Source: CALODL01 sp942492115 (GTDB lineage Bacteria; Planctomycetota; Phycisphaerae; UBA1845; CAIVHJ01). From it: a stretch of 49,569 nt of DNA. Both the position numbers and the translations under genes were made by a program. How positions within the stretch are numbered: the first letter of the stretch is position 1; each line of letters opens with the position of its first letter. This document shows, one piece after another, positions 18,096 through 26,922 of this stretch. The stretch lies in assembly GCA_942492115.1 (NCBI GenBank), contig CALODL010000032.1, forward strand, positions 1-49,569, read 5' to 3'. Below the pieces are notes generated by a model. It was not told the origin of the DNA and did not search any database. It saw only the letters and a list, made by a program, of their open reading frames with translations.

Positions 18096-21000
18096 ATGAA
18101 TTTCAAGCCACGCCTCTTGATGTACACCATTGCCTTGACCCTGGCGACGACCGCTGGAGCGAGCGCCCAGCAAAAAATTGGTGGCCTGGTCTTCACGGAT
18201 CCGGCCGGGCCGTTGTTTTCTGGCCTCGTCGATGCGGATGTGATTCTCGATGGGGCCAGTCTGGCTGCCCCGCGCATGACCCTCACCGCAGGCGCATCGG
18301 GACTCTGGGTATTCGAGGACGTGCCGGATGGTGATTACACCGTTCACTTCAGCAAAACCGACTGGTGCCTGGGACGGGTTCAGGGTGCGGCCGGCGTCTT
18401 CGTGGTCATCGAGATGAACCCGATCAGCATCACCGTAGACTCGAGTGACCAGGACAACATCGCTGCCAATCAGAGCATCTTTCTCTTCGCCATCGAGCGG
18501 TCTTGTGGCGACTGCGCCCCGAACGAGTGCGTGGACATGCTGGGTAAAGAGCTGTGCTCGAACGACAACGATTGCTCCGGTGACGGGGAGACCTGCGTCG
18601 AATTCCTGTGCACGAGTGGCAGCTGCGATTGCGAGTCCGACGGGGACTGCGACGATATGGATCCGTGCACGGACGACATCTGTGATTGCACCTGCTCGAA
18701 CCCGCCGATCGACGACTGCTGCACCACGCACGACGAATGCGATGATGGTGATGACTGTACGCAAAACACGTGCGACGAGAATGTGTGCGTGACCGTCGAC
18801 ATCCAGGGTTGCTGCGATGACGATGCGCAATGCGACGATGGCGAGGCCTGCACGACAGACTCATGCCTCGGCAATAACACATGCAGCAATCAGCCGATCG
18901 AAGGCTGCTGCGAGACGCATGGCGACTGTGATGACATGGATCCGTGCACCGACGACGTGTGCACCAGCATGACCTGCGAGAACAACGCCATCGATGGCTG
19001 CTGCACCGCCGACGGTGATTGTGACGACAGCGACGACTGCACGACTGACACGTGTACCGACAATACGTGTGACAACGCCGAGATTCCCGAGTGCTGCACC
19101 ACCGACGGCGAATGCGCTGACGGCGACGCGTGCACGGCCGATACCTGTACCGACAACGTCTGCGACAATGCCGACATCCCCGACTGCTGCATCGCCGACG
19201 ACGACTGCGATGACGAGCAGCCGTGCACGGAAGACTCGTGCACTGACAACGTGTGCTCGAACGACGCCATCGACGGCTGTTGCGAAAGTGATGGCGACTG
19301 CGACGACAACGACGGCTGCACGATCAATACGTGTGTCGACAATGTCTGTGTTCTTGATGACGTCGACTGCGATGACCAGGATATTTGCACGACCGACGCC
19401 TGCATCAACGACATCTGCGTCAACGCTGAAATTCCGGATTGCTGCGAATCGGATGACGACTGTGTCGATGACAGCGACTGCACCCTCGGCAGTTGCCAGG
19501 ACAACACGTGCGTCCAGGAACCGGTTGGCGACGACTGCTGCGAGACCGACGACGACTGCGACGACGGTGATTCCTGCACGGTCAACAGTTGTGACGGCGG
19601 AGTATGCGTCAAGGCCCCGCTGTGCGACGATGGCGACAAATGCACGATTGACTCGTGCGACAATGGTGATTGTACCGCGGACGACATCCCCGGCTGCTGC
19701 AACACTGTCGACGATTGTGCTGACGACGACGCGTGCACGGAAGACACCTGTGACGACGGCACATGCGTAAATGATCCCATCGCCGGATGCTGCGTCAGTG
19801 ACGACGAGTGTGACGACGCCGATGAGTGCACACTGGACACATGCATCGACAATGTGTGTGACAACGATCCGATCGGACTGTGCTGCGAAGTCGACGACGA
19901 CTGCGACGATGACGACGCGTGCACGACCGACACCTGTGTCGACGGGACATGCTCCAACGAGGACATCTCGTGCGACGATGGTAACCGCTGCACGACAGAC
20001 TCGTGCGTCGATGGGGACTGCGTGAACGAGGACATCCCGAATTGCTGCGAGGATGACGGCGACTGCCGTGAAGATGACGACCCGTGTACGCTGGCCGCAT
20101 GTGATCGGTCCACGAGCATGTGCACGCAGGACCCGATCGATGACTGCTGCACGGCCGACGACGACTGTGTCGACGGCGAGCCATGCACCATCGGCCTGTG
20201 CGTCGACAATACCTGCGAGTATGAACCGTTTGACTGCGATGTCGCAGCATTGACCAACTTCACGCTGGTCAATGCCGACAGTGATGACGATGTCGCGATG
20301 TACGACCCGATCGAGAACGGTGACCAGATCGAGATCTCGAATCTGCCCAACATCAACATTCGGGCCAACGAGAGCACTCGGGATCCGAGCGGCCTCGGCG
20401 GCGACCTGGCGCTGATCGACAGCGTACGGTTCGACCTGAAAGAAAACGGTGAGCTGATCCTCAGCCGCATAGAGAACAACCCACCGTACGCCCTGTTCGG
20501 CGACATCGGCGGCGACTACAACCCGTGGCCCAACGGTGGCCCGAATGTCGGCAGCTCGTATATGCTCACGGCCACGCCGTATGATGGCCCAAATGGCGGC
20601 GGTCAATCCGGTGAACCGATCGCCGTGATGTTTACCATCGTCGACGGGGGTGAGCGAATCGTTGATTTCACCCTTATCGATGCTGACACGGACTCGGCGA
20701 TTGCGGCCTACGATCCGCTCAACGACGATGACATGATCAGCATCATGAATCTGCCCAATCTCAACGTTCGAGCCAATTCTTCGCCCGACCGCGTTTACAA
20801 AGTCTGGATCGAAATCAGGGCTGATGGCGATCTTCTGTTCGCCCGCATCGAGAACAATCCGCCCTATGCCCTGTTCGGCGACATCGGCGGGGACTACAAC
20901 CCGTGGCCCGGCGGCGGCCCTGAAACCGACGTCGTCTATGAGGTCGCTGCTGCCGTCCTGCCAGGCCCAGACGCCGATGCGCCGCTGGAGATGACCACGG

Positions 21001-21560
21001 TGACGTTCAAGTTCATCAGCGACGCCGGTGGCTGCACGACGGACGAGGAATGCGAGGACGGAATCTTCTGCAACGGCATCGGCACCTGCGTCGAGGGCTC
21101 GTGCCTGAACACCCCTGCATGTGACGATGGCGAGGTGTGCGACGAAGACGAGCGTACATGTACGCCGACGATGTCCGTCGTTGACTTTACGCTGATCGAT
21201 GCTGATGACGACACCGTCATCGACGACTACGATCCGCTGGATGACGATGCGGTAATCGATCTCGATGGCCTGCCGGCACTGAGTATTCGTGCCAACACGT
21301 CGCCTCTGGTAGTCGGCAGCGTGGAACTCGAACTGTACCTCGACGGCGAATTGATCTTTTCACGCATCGAGAACACACCACCGTACGCCTTGTTCGGCGA
21401 CACCACGGGCGACTACAACCCGTGGCCCGGTGGCGCGGAACCGGGCGAATACACTCTGACGGCAACGCCTTACTCACAAAGCGATGGTGGTGGTATGGTG
21501 GGTGACGCCAAGACGATCGACTTTACGATCGAGGACTCCTCGGCGACCGATCCTGACTAG
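18096..21560 (+). CDS. Giant exported Cys/Asp-rich repeat protein with C-terminal beta repeats
   Basis: This 1,154-residue protein is probably a secreted, calcium-rich, disulfide-bonded structural or surface protein. The ATG at 18096 has GGGAG 10 bp upstream and a signal peptide ending near A-S-A-Q (about residue 24). Residues ~25-135 look like a prealbumin/Cna-B-type beta domain (G-D-Y-T-V). Residues ~179-713 hold about 18 tandem repeats of 24-34 residues with pattern CC-x-x-D-x-D-C-x-D-x-D-x-C-T-x-D-x-C-x-x-x-x-C-x-N-x-x-I, the type first described in Dictyostelium CTDC proteins. Three copies of a ~120-residue beta module follow (~718-855, 855-978, 1027-1150), each with the line P-P-Y-A-L-F-G-D-x-x-G-D-Y-N-P-W-P; one more Cys-rich unit sits between copies two and three. 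Flanked by a strong terminator, it is probably monocistronic. Its biological role is unknown. Confidence 0.92.
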   Translation: MNFKPRLLMYTIALTLATTAGASAQQKIGGLVFTDPAGPLFSGLVDADVILDGASLAAPRMTLTAGASGLWVFEDVPDGDYTVHFSKTDWCLGRVQGAAGVFVVIEMNPISITVDSSDQDNIAANQSIFLFAIERSCGDCAPNECVDMLGKELCSNDNDCSGDGETCVEFLCTSGSCDCESDGDCDDMDPCTDDICDCTCSNPPIDDCCTTHDECDDGDDCTQNTCDENVCVTVDIQGCCDDDAQCDDGEACTTDSCLGNNTCSNQPIEGCCETHGDCDDMDPCTDDVCTSMTCENNAIDGCCTADGDCDDSDDCTTDTCTDNTCDNAEIPECCTTDGECADGDACTADTCTDNVCDNADIPDCCIADDDCDDEQPCTEDSCTDNVCSNDAIDGCCESDGDCDDNDGCTINTCVDNVCVLDDVDCDDQDICTTDACINDICVNAEIPDCCESDDDCVDDSDCTLGSCQDNTCVQEPVGDDCCETDDDCDDGDSCTVNSCDGGVCVKAPLCDDGDKCTIDSCDNGDCTADDIPGCCNTVDDCADDDACTEDTCDDGTCVNDPIAGCCVSDDECDDADECTLDTCIDNVCDNDPIGLCCEVDDDCDDDDACTTDTCVDGTCSNEDISCDDGNRCTTDSCVDGDCVNEDIPNCCEDDGDCREDDDPCTLAACDRSTSMCTQDPIDDCCTADDDCVDGEPCTIGLCVDNTCEYEPFDCDVAALTNFTLVNADSDDDVAMYDPIENGDQIEISNLPNINIRANESTRDPSGLGGDLALIDSVRFDLKENGELILSRIENNPPYALFGDIGGDYNPWPNGGPNVGSSYMLTATPYDGPNGGGQSGEPIAVMFTIVDGGERIVDFTLIDADTDSAIAAYDPLNDDDMISIMNLPNLNVRANSSPDRVYKVWIEIRADGDLLFARIENNPPYALFGDIGGDYNPWPGGGPETDVVYEVAAAVLPGPDADAPLEMTTVTFKFISDAGGCTTDEECEDGIFCNGIGTCVEGSCLNTPACDDGEVCDEDERTCTPTMSVVDFTLIDADDDTVIDDYDPLDDDAVIDLDGLPALSIRANTSPLVVGSVELELYLDGELIFSRIENTPPYALFGDTTGDYNPWPGGAEPGEYTLTATPYSQSDGGGMVGDAKTIDFTIEDSSATDPD
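18630..20235 (+). repeat. Coding tandem repeat, about 18 cysteine-rich units
   Basis: Degenerate repeats of roughly 72-100 bp inside the giant protein encode CTDC-like units. Two kinds alternate: full units beginning with a CC pair and short units lacking the first half (for example near 19365, 19620 and 19970). The strong codon bias leaves long spurious open frames on the opposite strand. Confidence 0.85.
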
Positions 21561-21616
21561 TGACGCACCGCGTGGCGCACCGACTTGAATGTGTCGCCAC
21601 ACCATTCGATTCCCCA

Positions 21617-21647
21617 GGGGCAGGTCTTTGGACCTGCCCCTTTTTTT
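21617..21647 (+). terminator. Strong rho-independent terminator
   Basis: A perfect 10-bp stem, GGGGCAGGTC / GACCTGCCCC, with a 4-nt loop (TTTG) is followed by seven T. It lies 56 bp after the stop of the giant repeat protein. Confidence 0.95.
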
Positions 21648-21663
21648 GTGACGCCCCCGTGAT

Positions 21664-21693
21664 TTGACCACGCCGCCCGGGCTCGAATACGCT
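21664..21693 (+). promoter_or_regulatory. Possible promoter of the propeller/esterase-like gene
   Basis: TTGACC at 21664 (5 of 6) lies just past the terminator, with a poor TACGCT 18 bp downstream. The spacing is right but the -10 is weak. Confidence 0.3.
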
Positions 21694-21732
21694 GTACGCC
21701 TGACGTTTCTTCCACATCCAAGGAGACCCGCC

Positions 21733-24174
21733 ATGTCCCGCTCGTGTCACCACCGCGTCGCTCGTGTGCTCGCCATGCTCGCCTGTGTTTCGATCGCGTC
21801 ACCCACTCGTGCTGATGACTGGGTGCAGTTCCGCGGCCCGCGCGTGGACGGAATCTCCACCGAACACAATGTCTTCGGCCCAACCGTCGGCCTGCTGCAG
21901 GCCTGGCACGTCCCCATCGGCAGCGGCTACTCCGGGGTGGCCATCGCCCAGGGCACAGTCGTGACCATGTACACCGAGGGGATGGTCGATGTCGTCGGGG
22001 CCTTCGATGAGCGCAGCGGCAAGCAATTGTGGCGCTATGAACTGGGTGCTTACTACAAGGGACACGACGGATCGCACGACGGCCCGATCGCCACGCCGCT
22101 GATCCATGACGGGGCAGTCTACGTTTATGGTGCTCACGGACACTTCGCCGCCCTGGACCTGACGTCGGGCACAGCCCGGTGGTCCACGAACATCAATAAG
22201 GACCATGGCAGCAAGGAGCCGTTCTACGGCTTTGGGACCTCGCCGTTCATCTCCAACGGTGTGGTGGTGCTCGAGATCGGCGCGCCGGATGCAGCGATCG
22301 CCGGATTCGACCCGGCGACGGGGAAGAAGTTGTGGACCGCAGGCAAGGACGACGGAGGCGTCACCTACCAGACGCCGGTGCCGATGAACGTGGGCGGCCA
22401 GGATATCCTGCTGTGTGCAGGCATGACCAAGCTCTTTGGTCTCGATGTTGTGGAAGGCAGAATCCTGTGGGAACAGGCTTATGGCGGCAAGGGTGGACGC
22501 GGAGCGACGAGCCTCGTACCCGTTCCCGCCGGCAAGAACCGCGTATTCCTGGCGCATCAGGATAATGCATCCAAGGTTGTCGCTCTCGATGGACGCGGCG
22601 ACGACGTGACGGTATCAGACCTGTGGGAAAACAGATCCATTCGTAACAGCTACAACATCCCTGTCTATCATGACGGCCATCTCTATGCCTACAGCAGCCG
22701 GTTCCTGACCTGCGTGAACGCAGACACGGGCAAGAGTCTGTGGCGCTCACGGGCTCCTGGCGATGGCTTCGTCATACTCGTGGACGGCCATCTCGTTATT
22801 CTCACCAAAGAAGGCAGCGTGCACGTCGCCGAAGCCAGCACCGCCGGCTACGTGGAAAAGGCCGGCCTCGCCGTGTTCGATGACCTGGCGTGGACGCCGC
22901 CGAGTTTTGCCAACGGCCACATCATTGCCCGTGGTCTCGATGGACTGGCGCGAGTCAAGGTCACCTCGGAGCCCGTCGCTGCAACGTTGCCTGACCCGGG
23001 ATCAGCTCCTGCAGGCTCCGCTTTCGCCGGCATGCTGAAGTCCCTGACCACCACCTCGGACAAGGCCGCCGTCCTCGATCGATTCTTCAAGCAGCAGGAG
23101 CAGTTCCCCATCGTGGAGAACGACAACCTCGTGCATTTCGTCTATCGCGGCCCGGGCGAGGATCTGGCGCTGGCTGGTGACATGTTTGGCGCCCGCCGCG
23201 AACAGCGCATGATCCACGTCCCAGACACCGATCTGTTTTACTACTCGCTCGACCTCGAGGCTGACGCGCGGCTCAACTACGTGTTCGTTCGTGATTACGA
23301 AATGCTGGTCGATCCGCGCAATCCACGCACGACTACGACGACGCTCGTCGGCGATGAAATGGAGATGTCCTTCGACGGCAGCGAGATGGACATGTCGTGG
23401 ATGGCCATGCCGCGCTGGCAGAAACCATTGCACTTGACCGAACCCAGCGCCGAACGTGGCCGTATCGAAACAGTCAAGTTCGAGAGCACCGTGCTCAAGG
23501 ATCAACCGCCATCACCCATGGGTGGGCCGACGGCTGCAGAATTCGACATCGACGTGTACCTGCCGCATGGCTACGACCAGGGCACCACGCGCTACCCGGT
23601 CGCGTATATTCACAGTGGTGCCGAAGCCCTCACGCGCGGGCAGCTGCCCACGACCGCGGATAACCTCATCGGTCAGCGCATGGCGCCGGCAATCCTGGTG
23701 TTCATCAAGACTTCGCCCATGACGCAGAAGTACAGCGATATGGTCGTGACCGAACTGGTGCCCATGATTGACCAGAAGTACCGCACGCAGGCCAACCGTG
23801 AAGGCCGCGCCAGCATCGGCATGGGGTTTGCCGGTGGCGCCGCCATGACCACCGCGATCCTGAACGGAGACAAATTCGGCAAGCTCGGAATGATCTCAGC
23901 AGTAATTTTCGGCTTCATGGCCGGCGACCTCAAAGAGAACATGCCCGAGAACAATGTCGCCGAGCCGCTGGAGGTGTACATGATCTGGAGCACCTATGAC
24001 TTCCGCAATCCACACGAAGCGTGGGACATGGGTACCACGAATCGTGAGTATGCTGAAATCTTCAAGACCAAGGGCTACCCGTTGACCACCAGCGTGGTCC
24101 ATGACGGGTCGGGCTGGTCCAGTTGGCGCAATCACACAGATGATCTGCTGGAGAACCTGTTCCCCAAAAGCTGA
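21733..24174 (+). CDS. Exported PQQ-type propeller fused to an esterase-like domain lacking catalytic residues
   Basis: This 813-residue protein starts at an ATG with AAGGAG 7 bp upstream; the signal peptide ends near T-R-A-D (residue ~28). Residues ~29-420 form a PQQ/BamB-like beta-propeller opening D-D-W-V-Q-F-R-G-P with repeated A-x-D-x-x-[ST]-G-K-x-L-W motifs. Residues ~450-545 match the N-terminal domain of enterochelin-esterase-like proteins (V-H-F-V-Y-R-G-P-G, L-A-G-D-M-F-G-A-R), and ~565-810 match the esterase D fold (Y-P-V-A-Y-I-H-S-G, Y-R-T-Q-A-N-R-E-G-R-A). The nucleophile elbow, normally G-x-S-x-G-G, reads M-G-F699-A-G-G, and the usual G-H-x-W-x-x-W-R reads G-S793-G-W-S-S-W-R. Both triad positions are therefore replaced, so it is probably a non-catalytic binding domain. 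It converges on another PQQ propeller gene at 24443-25696. Confidence 0.88.
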   Translation: MSRSCHHRVARVLAMLACVSIASPTRADDWVQFRGPRVDGISTEHNVFGPTVGLLQAWHVPIGSGYSGVAIAQGTVVTMYTEGMVDVVGAFDERSGKQLWRYELGAYYKGHDGSHDGPIATPLIHDGAVYVYGAHGHFAALDLTSGTARWSTNINKDHGSKEPFYGFGTSPFISNGVVVLEIGAPDAAIAGFDPATGKKLWTAGKDDGGVTYQTPVPMNVGGQDILLCAGMTKLFGLDVVEGRILWEQAYGGKGGRGATSLVPVPAGKNRVFLAHQDNASKVVALDGRGDDVTVSDLWENRSIRNSYNIPVYHDGHLYAYSSRFLTCVNADTGKSLWRSRAPGDGFVILVDGHLVILTKEGSVHVAEASTAGYVEKAGLAVFDDLAWTPPSFANGHIIARGLDGLARVKVTSEPVAATLPDPGSAPAGSAFAGMLKSLTTTSDKAAVLDRFFKQQEQFPIVENDNLVHFVYRGPGEDLALAGDMFGARREQRMIHVPDTDLFYYSLDLEADARLNYVFVRDYEMLVDPRNPRTTTTTLVGDEMEMSFDGSEMDMSWMAMPRWQKPLHLTEPSAERGRIETVKFESTVLKDQPPSPMGGPTAAEFDIDVYLPHGYDQGTTRYPVAYIHSGAEALTRGQLPTTADNLIGQRMAPAILVFIKTSPMTQKYSDMVVTELVPMIDQKYRTQANREGRASIGMGFAGGAAMTTAILNGDKFGKLGMISAVIFGFMAGDLKENMPENNVAEPLEVYMIWSTYDFRNPHEAWDMGTTNREYAEIFKTKGYPLTTSVVHDGSGWSSWRNHTDDLLENLFPKS

Positions 24175-24176
24175 TT

Positions 24177-24359
24177 CTACTTTTCGGGCAAGAGGATTTG
24201 CAGCGATGTGGTGATCTGTCGATACCCGGGCTCGACGAGATCCCAGTCATCTGCGGCAGTGATCACCATGATCTCGAGGGCCAGTCCGCGGCCGACGGGT
24301 GCGACGAAACATTGCGCCCGCGCACGAGGCGCCGCAAGATGCTTACGTCGGCATCATGA
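24177..24359 (-). pseudogene. Coding remnant of an unrecognised protein
   Basis: Between two convergent genes, the minus strand reads about 50 protein-like residues ending at a TAG (24177-24179), including C-F-V-A-P-V-G-R-G-L-A-L-E-I-M-V-I-T and ending Q-I-L-L-P-E-K. No start codon precedes this stretch; the frame closes at a TGA upstream. A second frame just upstream reads M-Q-T-P-E-D-P-F-V-M-M-P-T before a stop, and a single-base shift would join the two into a ~65-residue protein. This suggests a frameshifted or decaying small gene, though it could be chance. I do not recognise the family. Confidence 0.35.
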
Positions 24360-24442
24360 CGAAGGGATCTTCGGGGGTCTGCATGGCGGCATGATAGGAT
24401 CTGCCTCACTGCTGACGCAATCATCCCGCAATCGGCTGGCCC

Positions 24443-25696
24443 TCATTCGGAGGGTGGCGCGCCCCACTCGTAGGCAGCGATGGCCTCGAGTTCGCGGACA
24501 AATATGTCGTTGCCACTGATGGCAATGTGGCCCCAGGTTTCCTGCTCGGAGACCGCACGGCGATCGAGCAGCATGAACTCTGCGGGATCGACCTTGACCA
24601 GAACCAGTTCGCCACGCTCGTCGAGGGCCAGGATACGGCGGCCATCAGAGACCATGCTCCAATACTTGCCAAATCCTTCCGAGCGCCACGCCGTGTTGCC
24701 GGACCGCATGTCGACACATGACAACCGGCCGTTGCCCAGATGCATGTAGGCGTAATCACCCATGATAATTGGCGATGACATATAACCCTTGGCCTTGTTG
24801 GTCCACGCACCATTGACCGTGAAACCGTCGGCGCCTCGAGCGACCTGATAGAAGAAGGTCTTGTTGCGATGCGTGCTGGTCAAAACTCCGTTGTTGTACA
24901 CCGTAGGTGTCAGAATGTTCATGCCACGAAAGGCCGGCACGTCCTGCGACCACAATACCTTGCCGTCAGCAGGATCGACACCGGCCAACGCCAGGCGCGT
25001 TTGGACGATGAGTTGTTGTTGGCCGTGGATCGTCGCAATGATGGGCGACGAGAAAGCGCTTCCCATCATGCCGCCGGAATCCTCGAGGGTACGCCAAACA
25101 ACGGCTCCCGTATTCTTGTCGACCTTGACGAACGATGCCGCAGCTTGCACAAACACGTGATCGCCGTGAACGAGTGGCGAACACACGAACCCAAAATTGG
25201 GCAGTGGCGTTCCTAAACGCTCAACAAAATCGATTTGCCAGTTGATCCGTCCGGTCGCGCCGTCGAGGGCCACGAGCACGTCGCGAATGCCGCCCACGTA
25301 CAATGTTCTGCCGTCAAACGCAGGTGTCGAACGAATCCAGTCGCCGTTGGCACGGGCAAAGAATGGCACGGTCATCGCACCGAGCCACTCGACCTTCCAC
25401 AGCTCCTTGCCAGTATGGCGATCGAGAGCCCGAACGATCTCGCTCTTCTTCTCGTGGGTCGCGGTCACGAATACGCGGTCGGTCGTGACAATCGGTCCGG
25501 AGTAACTCGGGCCCAGCTCCATCCGCCATGTCTGCCGCAAGCCCTTGAGGTCATCGCGCCACATCCCGGCATCGGAGATCACACCTGTCCGGTGTGGACC
25601 ACGCCATTGGGGCCAATCGTCTGGCGCTGCCGGCGGTGTGGCGTGGAAGGACGGTACGGTCATCAGCAGCAGTGTGATGGCGGGAGACATCATCAT
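24443..25696 (-). CDS. Exported PQQ-type beta-propeller (quinoprotein/BamB-like) protein
   Basis: This 417-residue protein starts at the first of three consecutive ATG codons, chosen because GGAG lies 7 bp upstream. A short hydrophobic leader is followed by D-D-W-P-Q-W-R-G-P-H-R-T-G, the hallmark N-terminus of planctomycete PQQ-repeat proteins. At least six blades are visible through recurring motifs such as A-L-D-x-x-T-G-K-E-L-W-K, A-L-D-G-A-T-G-R-I-N-W and G-V-D-P-A-D-G-K-V-L-W. No catalytic motif of PQQ dehydrogenases is apparent, so a scaffold or binding role is more likely than enzyme activity. It resembles the propeller half of the convergent gene at 21733-24174 and may be a paralogue. 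An AACGTT direct repeat lies just upstream. Confidence 0.88.
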   Translation of the reverse strand: MMMSPAITLLLMTVPSFHATPPAAPDDWPQWRGPHRTGVISDAGMWRDDLKGLRQTWRMELGPSYSGPIVTTDRVFVTATHEKKSEIVRALDRHTGKELWKVEWLGAMTVPFFARANGDWIRSTPAFDGRTLYVGGIRDVLVALDGATGRINWQIDFVERLGTPLPNFGFVCSPLVHGDHVFVQAAASFVKVDKNTGAVVWRTLEDSGGMMGSAFSSPIIATIHGQQQLIVQTRLALAGVDPADGKVLWSQDVPAFRGMNILTPTVYNNGVLTSTHRNKTFFYQVARGADGFTVNGAWTNKAKGYMSSPIIMGDYAYMHLGNGRLSCVDMRSGNTAWRSEGFGKYWSMVSDGRRILALDERGELVLVKVDPAEFMLLDRRAVSEQETWGHIAISGNDIFVRELEAIAAYEWGAPPSE

Positions 25697-25714
25697 GGGG
25701 CAGCTCCAAGAGTG

Positions 25715-25731
25715 TGAACGTTTTGAACGTT
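25715..25731 (-). promoter_or_regulatory. Tandem AACGTT palindromes upstream of the PQQ propeller gene
   Basis: TGAACGTT occurs twice (25715-25722 and 25724-25731), placing two AACGTT palindromes 9 bp apart. On the minus strand they fall just downstream of a weak promoter-like pair (TTGCGT, 17 bp, TACAAC). A repressor site is plausible but unproven. Confidence 0.3.
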
Positions 25732-25851
25732 ATTGTTGTATCATCCTTGCCCCCTGTACGCAAGCGACCGTGCTCAAGGACCAGAAAAGCTTTTGCGCAA
25801 CAACATCTTACGTCATGTCTGATCAACTCGAGATCGTCCGTGCGGCCTGCC

Positions 25852-25860
25852 TGCTATAAC
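25852..25860 (+). promoter_or_regulatory. Extended -10 promoter element of the lipoprotein hydrolase gene
   Basis: TGCTATAAC matches an extended -10 (TGnTATAAT) 38 bp before the start codon at 25899. No good -35 is seen. Confidence 0.4.
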
Positions 25861-25898
25861 CTCGTGTGCAATATTGTGATCCTTCAGAGGAGCCGCCT

Positions 25899-26834
25899 AT
25901 GAAAATGATGCTGTACCTCGTGCCCGCCGTACTCGCACTCGCCGGCTGTGGAGGCAGTCCCGTACCGGACCTCGATCAGGTCGTGTCCATCGACATCGCT
26001 GGTGAAACGGACGCCGGGATCGGTACGCCGCGCTTTGCCGTGATCGAGCGCCTGGCCACCAGCCTGGGCGGCAACACCGGCCTGGATGTCTATTTCCCAA
26101 CCGGCGAAGACGGCGAACGCTTTCCCGCGTTCATCTATCTGCAAGGAGCGAACAGTGACTACCGCTCGTACACCACATATGCCGCGCGGGTCGCTGCCCA
26201 CGGGTTCATCGTCGCCGTGCCCAACCGACGAACGGCGCTGGGACTGTTCGCCAGCCTCGATGACGTCCCGAGAGTCCGTGCGCAACTCGCCGGCATGAAC
26301 AGCGCCCCCGACTCACCGTTGTTCGGGCTGGTTGACGATACACGCTACGCCCTGGGCGGGCACAGTTTTGGCGGAGCGGCGGCGCTCGACGCTGCAGGGG
26401 GCGTGTGCCGCTTCCCGTTCTGCGGTGGCACGTTTGATCGCAGTGACCTCGCTGCCGTGATCGGCTATGGCGCTAACCGCTGTACCGACGACGCCTGTAC
26501 CGACATCGCGATCGACACGTCGGGTATCGCCGTGCAGTTGATCCAGGGCACCGCCGACACGATCGCCCCCGAGTCCAGTGCCCGGGCGACATTCGAGGCT
26601 ATCTCCGGTGGCCCGCGGCAGCTCGTCAGTGTGCTGGGCGCAGACCACAATGGCCACCTCGATCTGCCGAACCCGACTCAACCGCTCGATCTCACCGTAT
26701 CGATCGAAACGGCTGCCCGCTGGACAGCGCTGTTTCTCGAGGCCTTTGTCCAAGCGGATGAGGCCGCGTTGTCCGCCTTGACCACACGACCGGACGACAA
26801 CGTCGAACAAGAATTTTCCGACCACACGCCCTAG
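25899..26834 (+). CDS. Lipoprotein alpha/beta hydrolase (chlorophyllase/PAF-acetylhydrolase-like)
   Basis: This 311-residue protein starts at an ATG with AGAGGAG 6 bp upstream. A lipobox L-A-G-C17 follows a hydrophobic leader, so it should be a lipid-anchored envelope protein. The alpha/beta hydrolase core shows the nucleophile elbow G-G-H-S156-F-G-G-A. A likely acidic residue is in Q-G-T-A-D-T, and candidate histidines are H250/H253 in G-A-D-H-N-G-H. The early strand F-P-A-F-I-Y-L-Q-G and the segment V-A-A-H-G-F-I-V-A-V-P-N fit chlorophyllase or platelet-activating-factor acetylhydrolase relatives, which hydrolyse esters. The substrate is unknown. It ends in a shared bidirectional terminator opposite the IPTL-tailed gene. 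Two cysteine pairs in the middle (C-R-F-P-F-C and C-T-D-D-A-C) may form disulfides. Confidence 0.85.
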   Translation: MKMMLYLVPAVLALAGCGGSPVPDLDQVVSIDIAGETDAGIGTPRFAVIERLATSLGGNTGLDVYFPTGEDGERFPAFIYLQGANSDYRSYTTYAARVAAHGFIVAVPNRRTALGLFASLDDVPRVRAQLAGMNSAPDSPLFGLVDDTRYALGGHSFGGAAALDAAGGVCRFPFCGGTFDRSDLAAVIGYGANRCTDDACTDIAIDTSGIAVQLIQGTADTIAPESSARATFEAISGGPRQLVSVLGADHNGHLDLPNPTQPLDLTVSIETAARWTALFLEAFVQADEAALSALTTRPDDNVEQEFSDHTP

Positions 26835-26860
26835 GCCTCTCGGTGCGGAAATGCAACGAA

Positions 26861-26897
26861 AACAGGACAGCGCCTGCATCGCAGGCCCTGTCCTGTT
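26861..26897. terminator. Bidirectional terminator between convergent genes
   Basis: A 17-bp stem with one C-C mismatch (AACAGGACAG-C-GCCTGC paired with GCAGGC-C-CTGTCCTGTT) and a 3-nt loop lies 26 bp past each stop. On the minus strand it is followed by TTTTCGTT; the rightward tail is poorer in T. Confidence 0.85.
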
Positions 26898-26922
26898 CCA
26901 TTATCCGTAGTAAGCACTCAGC

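Noticed and set aside
18861..20606. Long minus-strand open frames (over 500 residues) opposite the repeat protein
   Set aside because: They are shadows of the strongly biased Asp/Cys codons of the repeat gene: low-complexity translations (V/I/A/R or S/H/Q rich), no ribosome sites, and they lie opposite a clearly coding frame.
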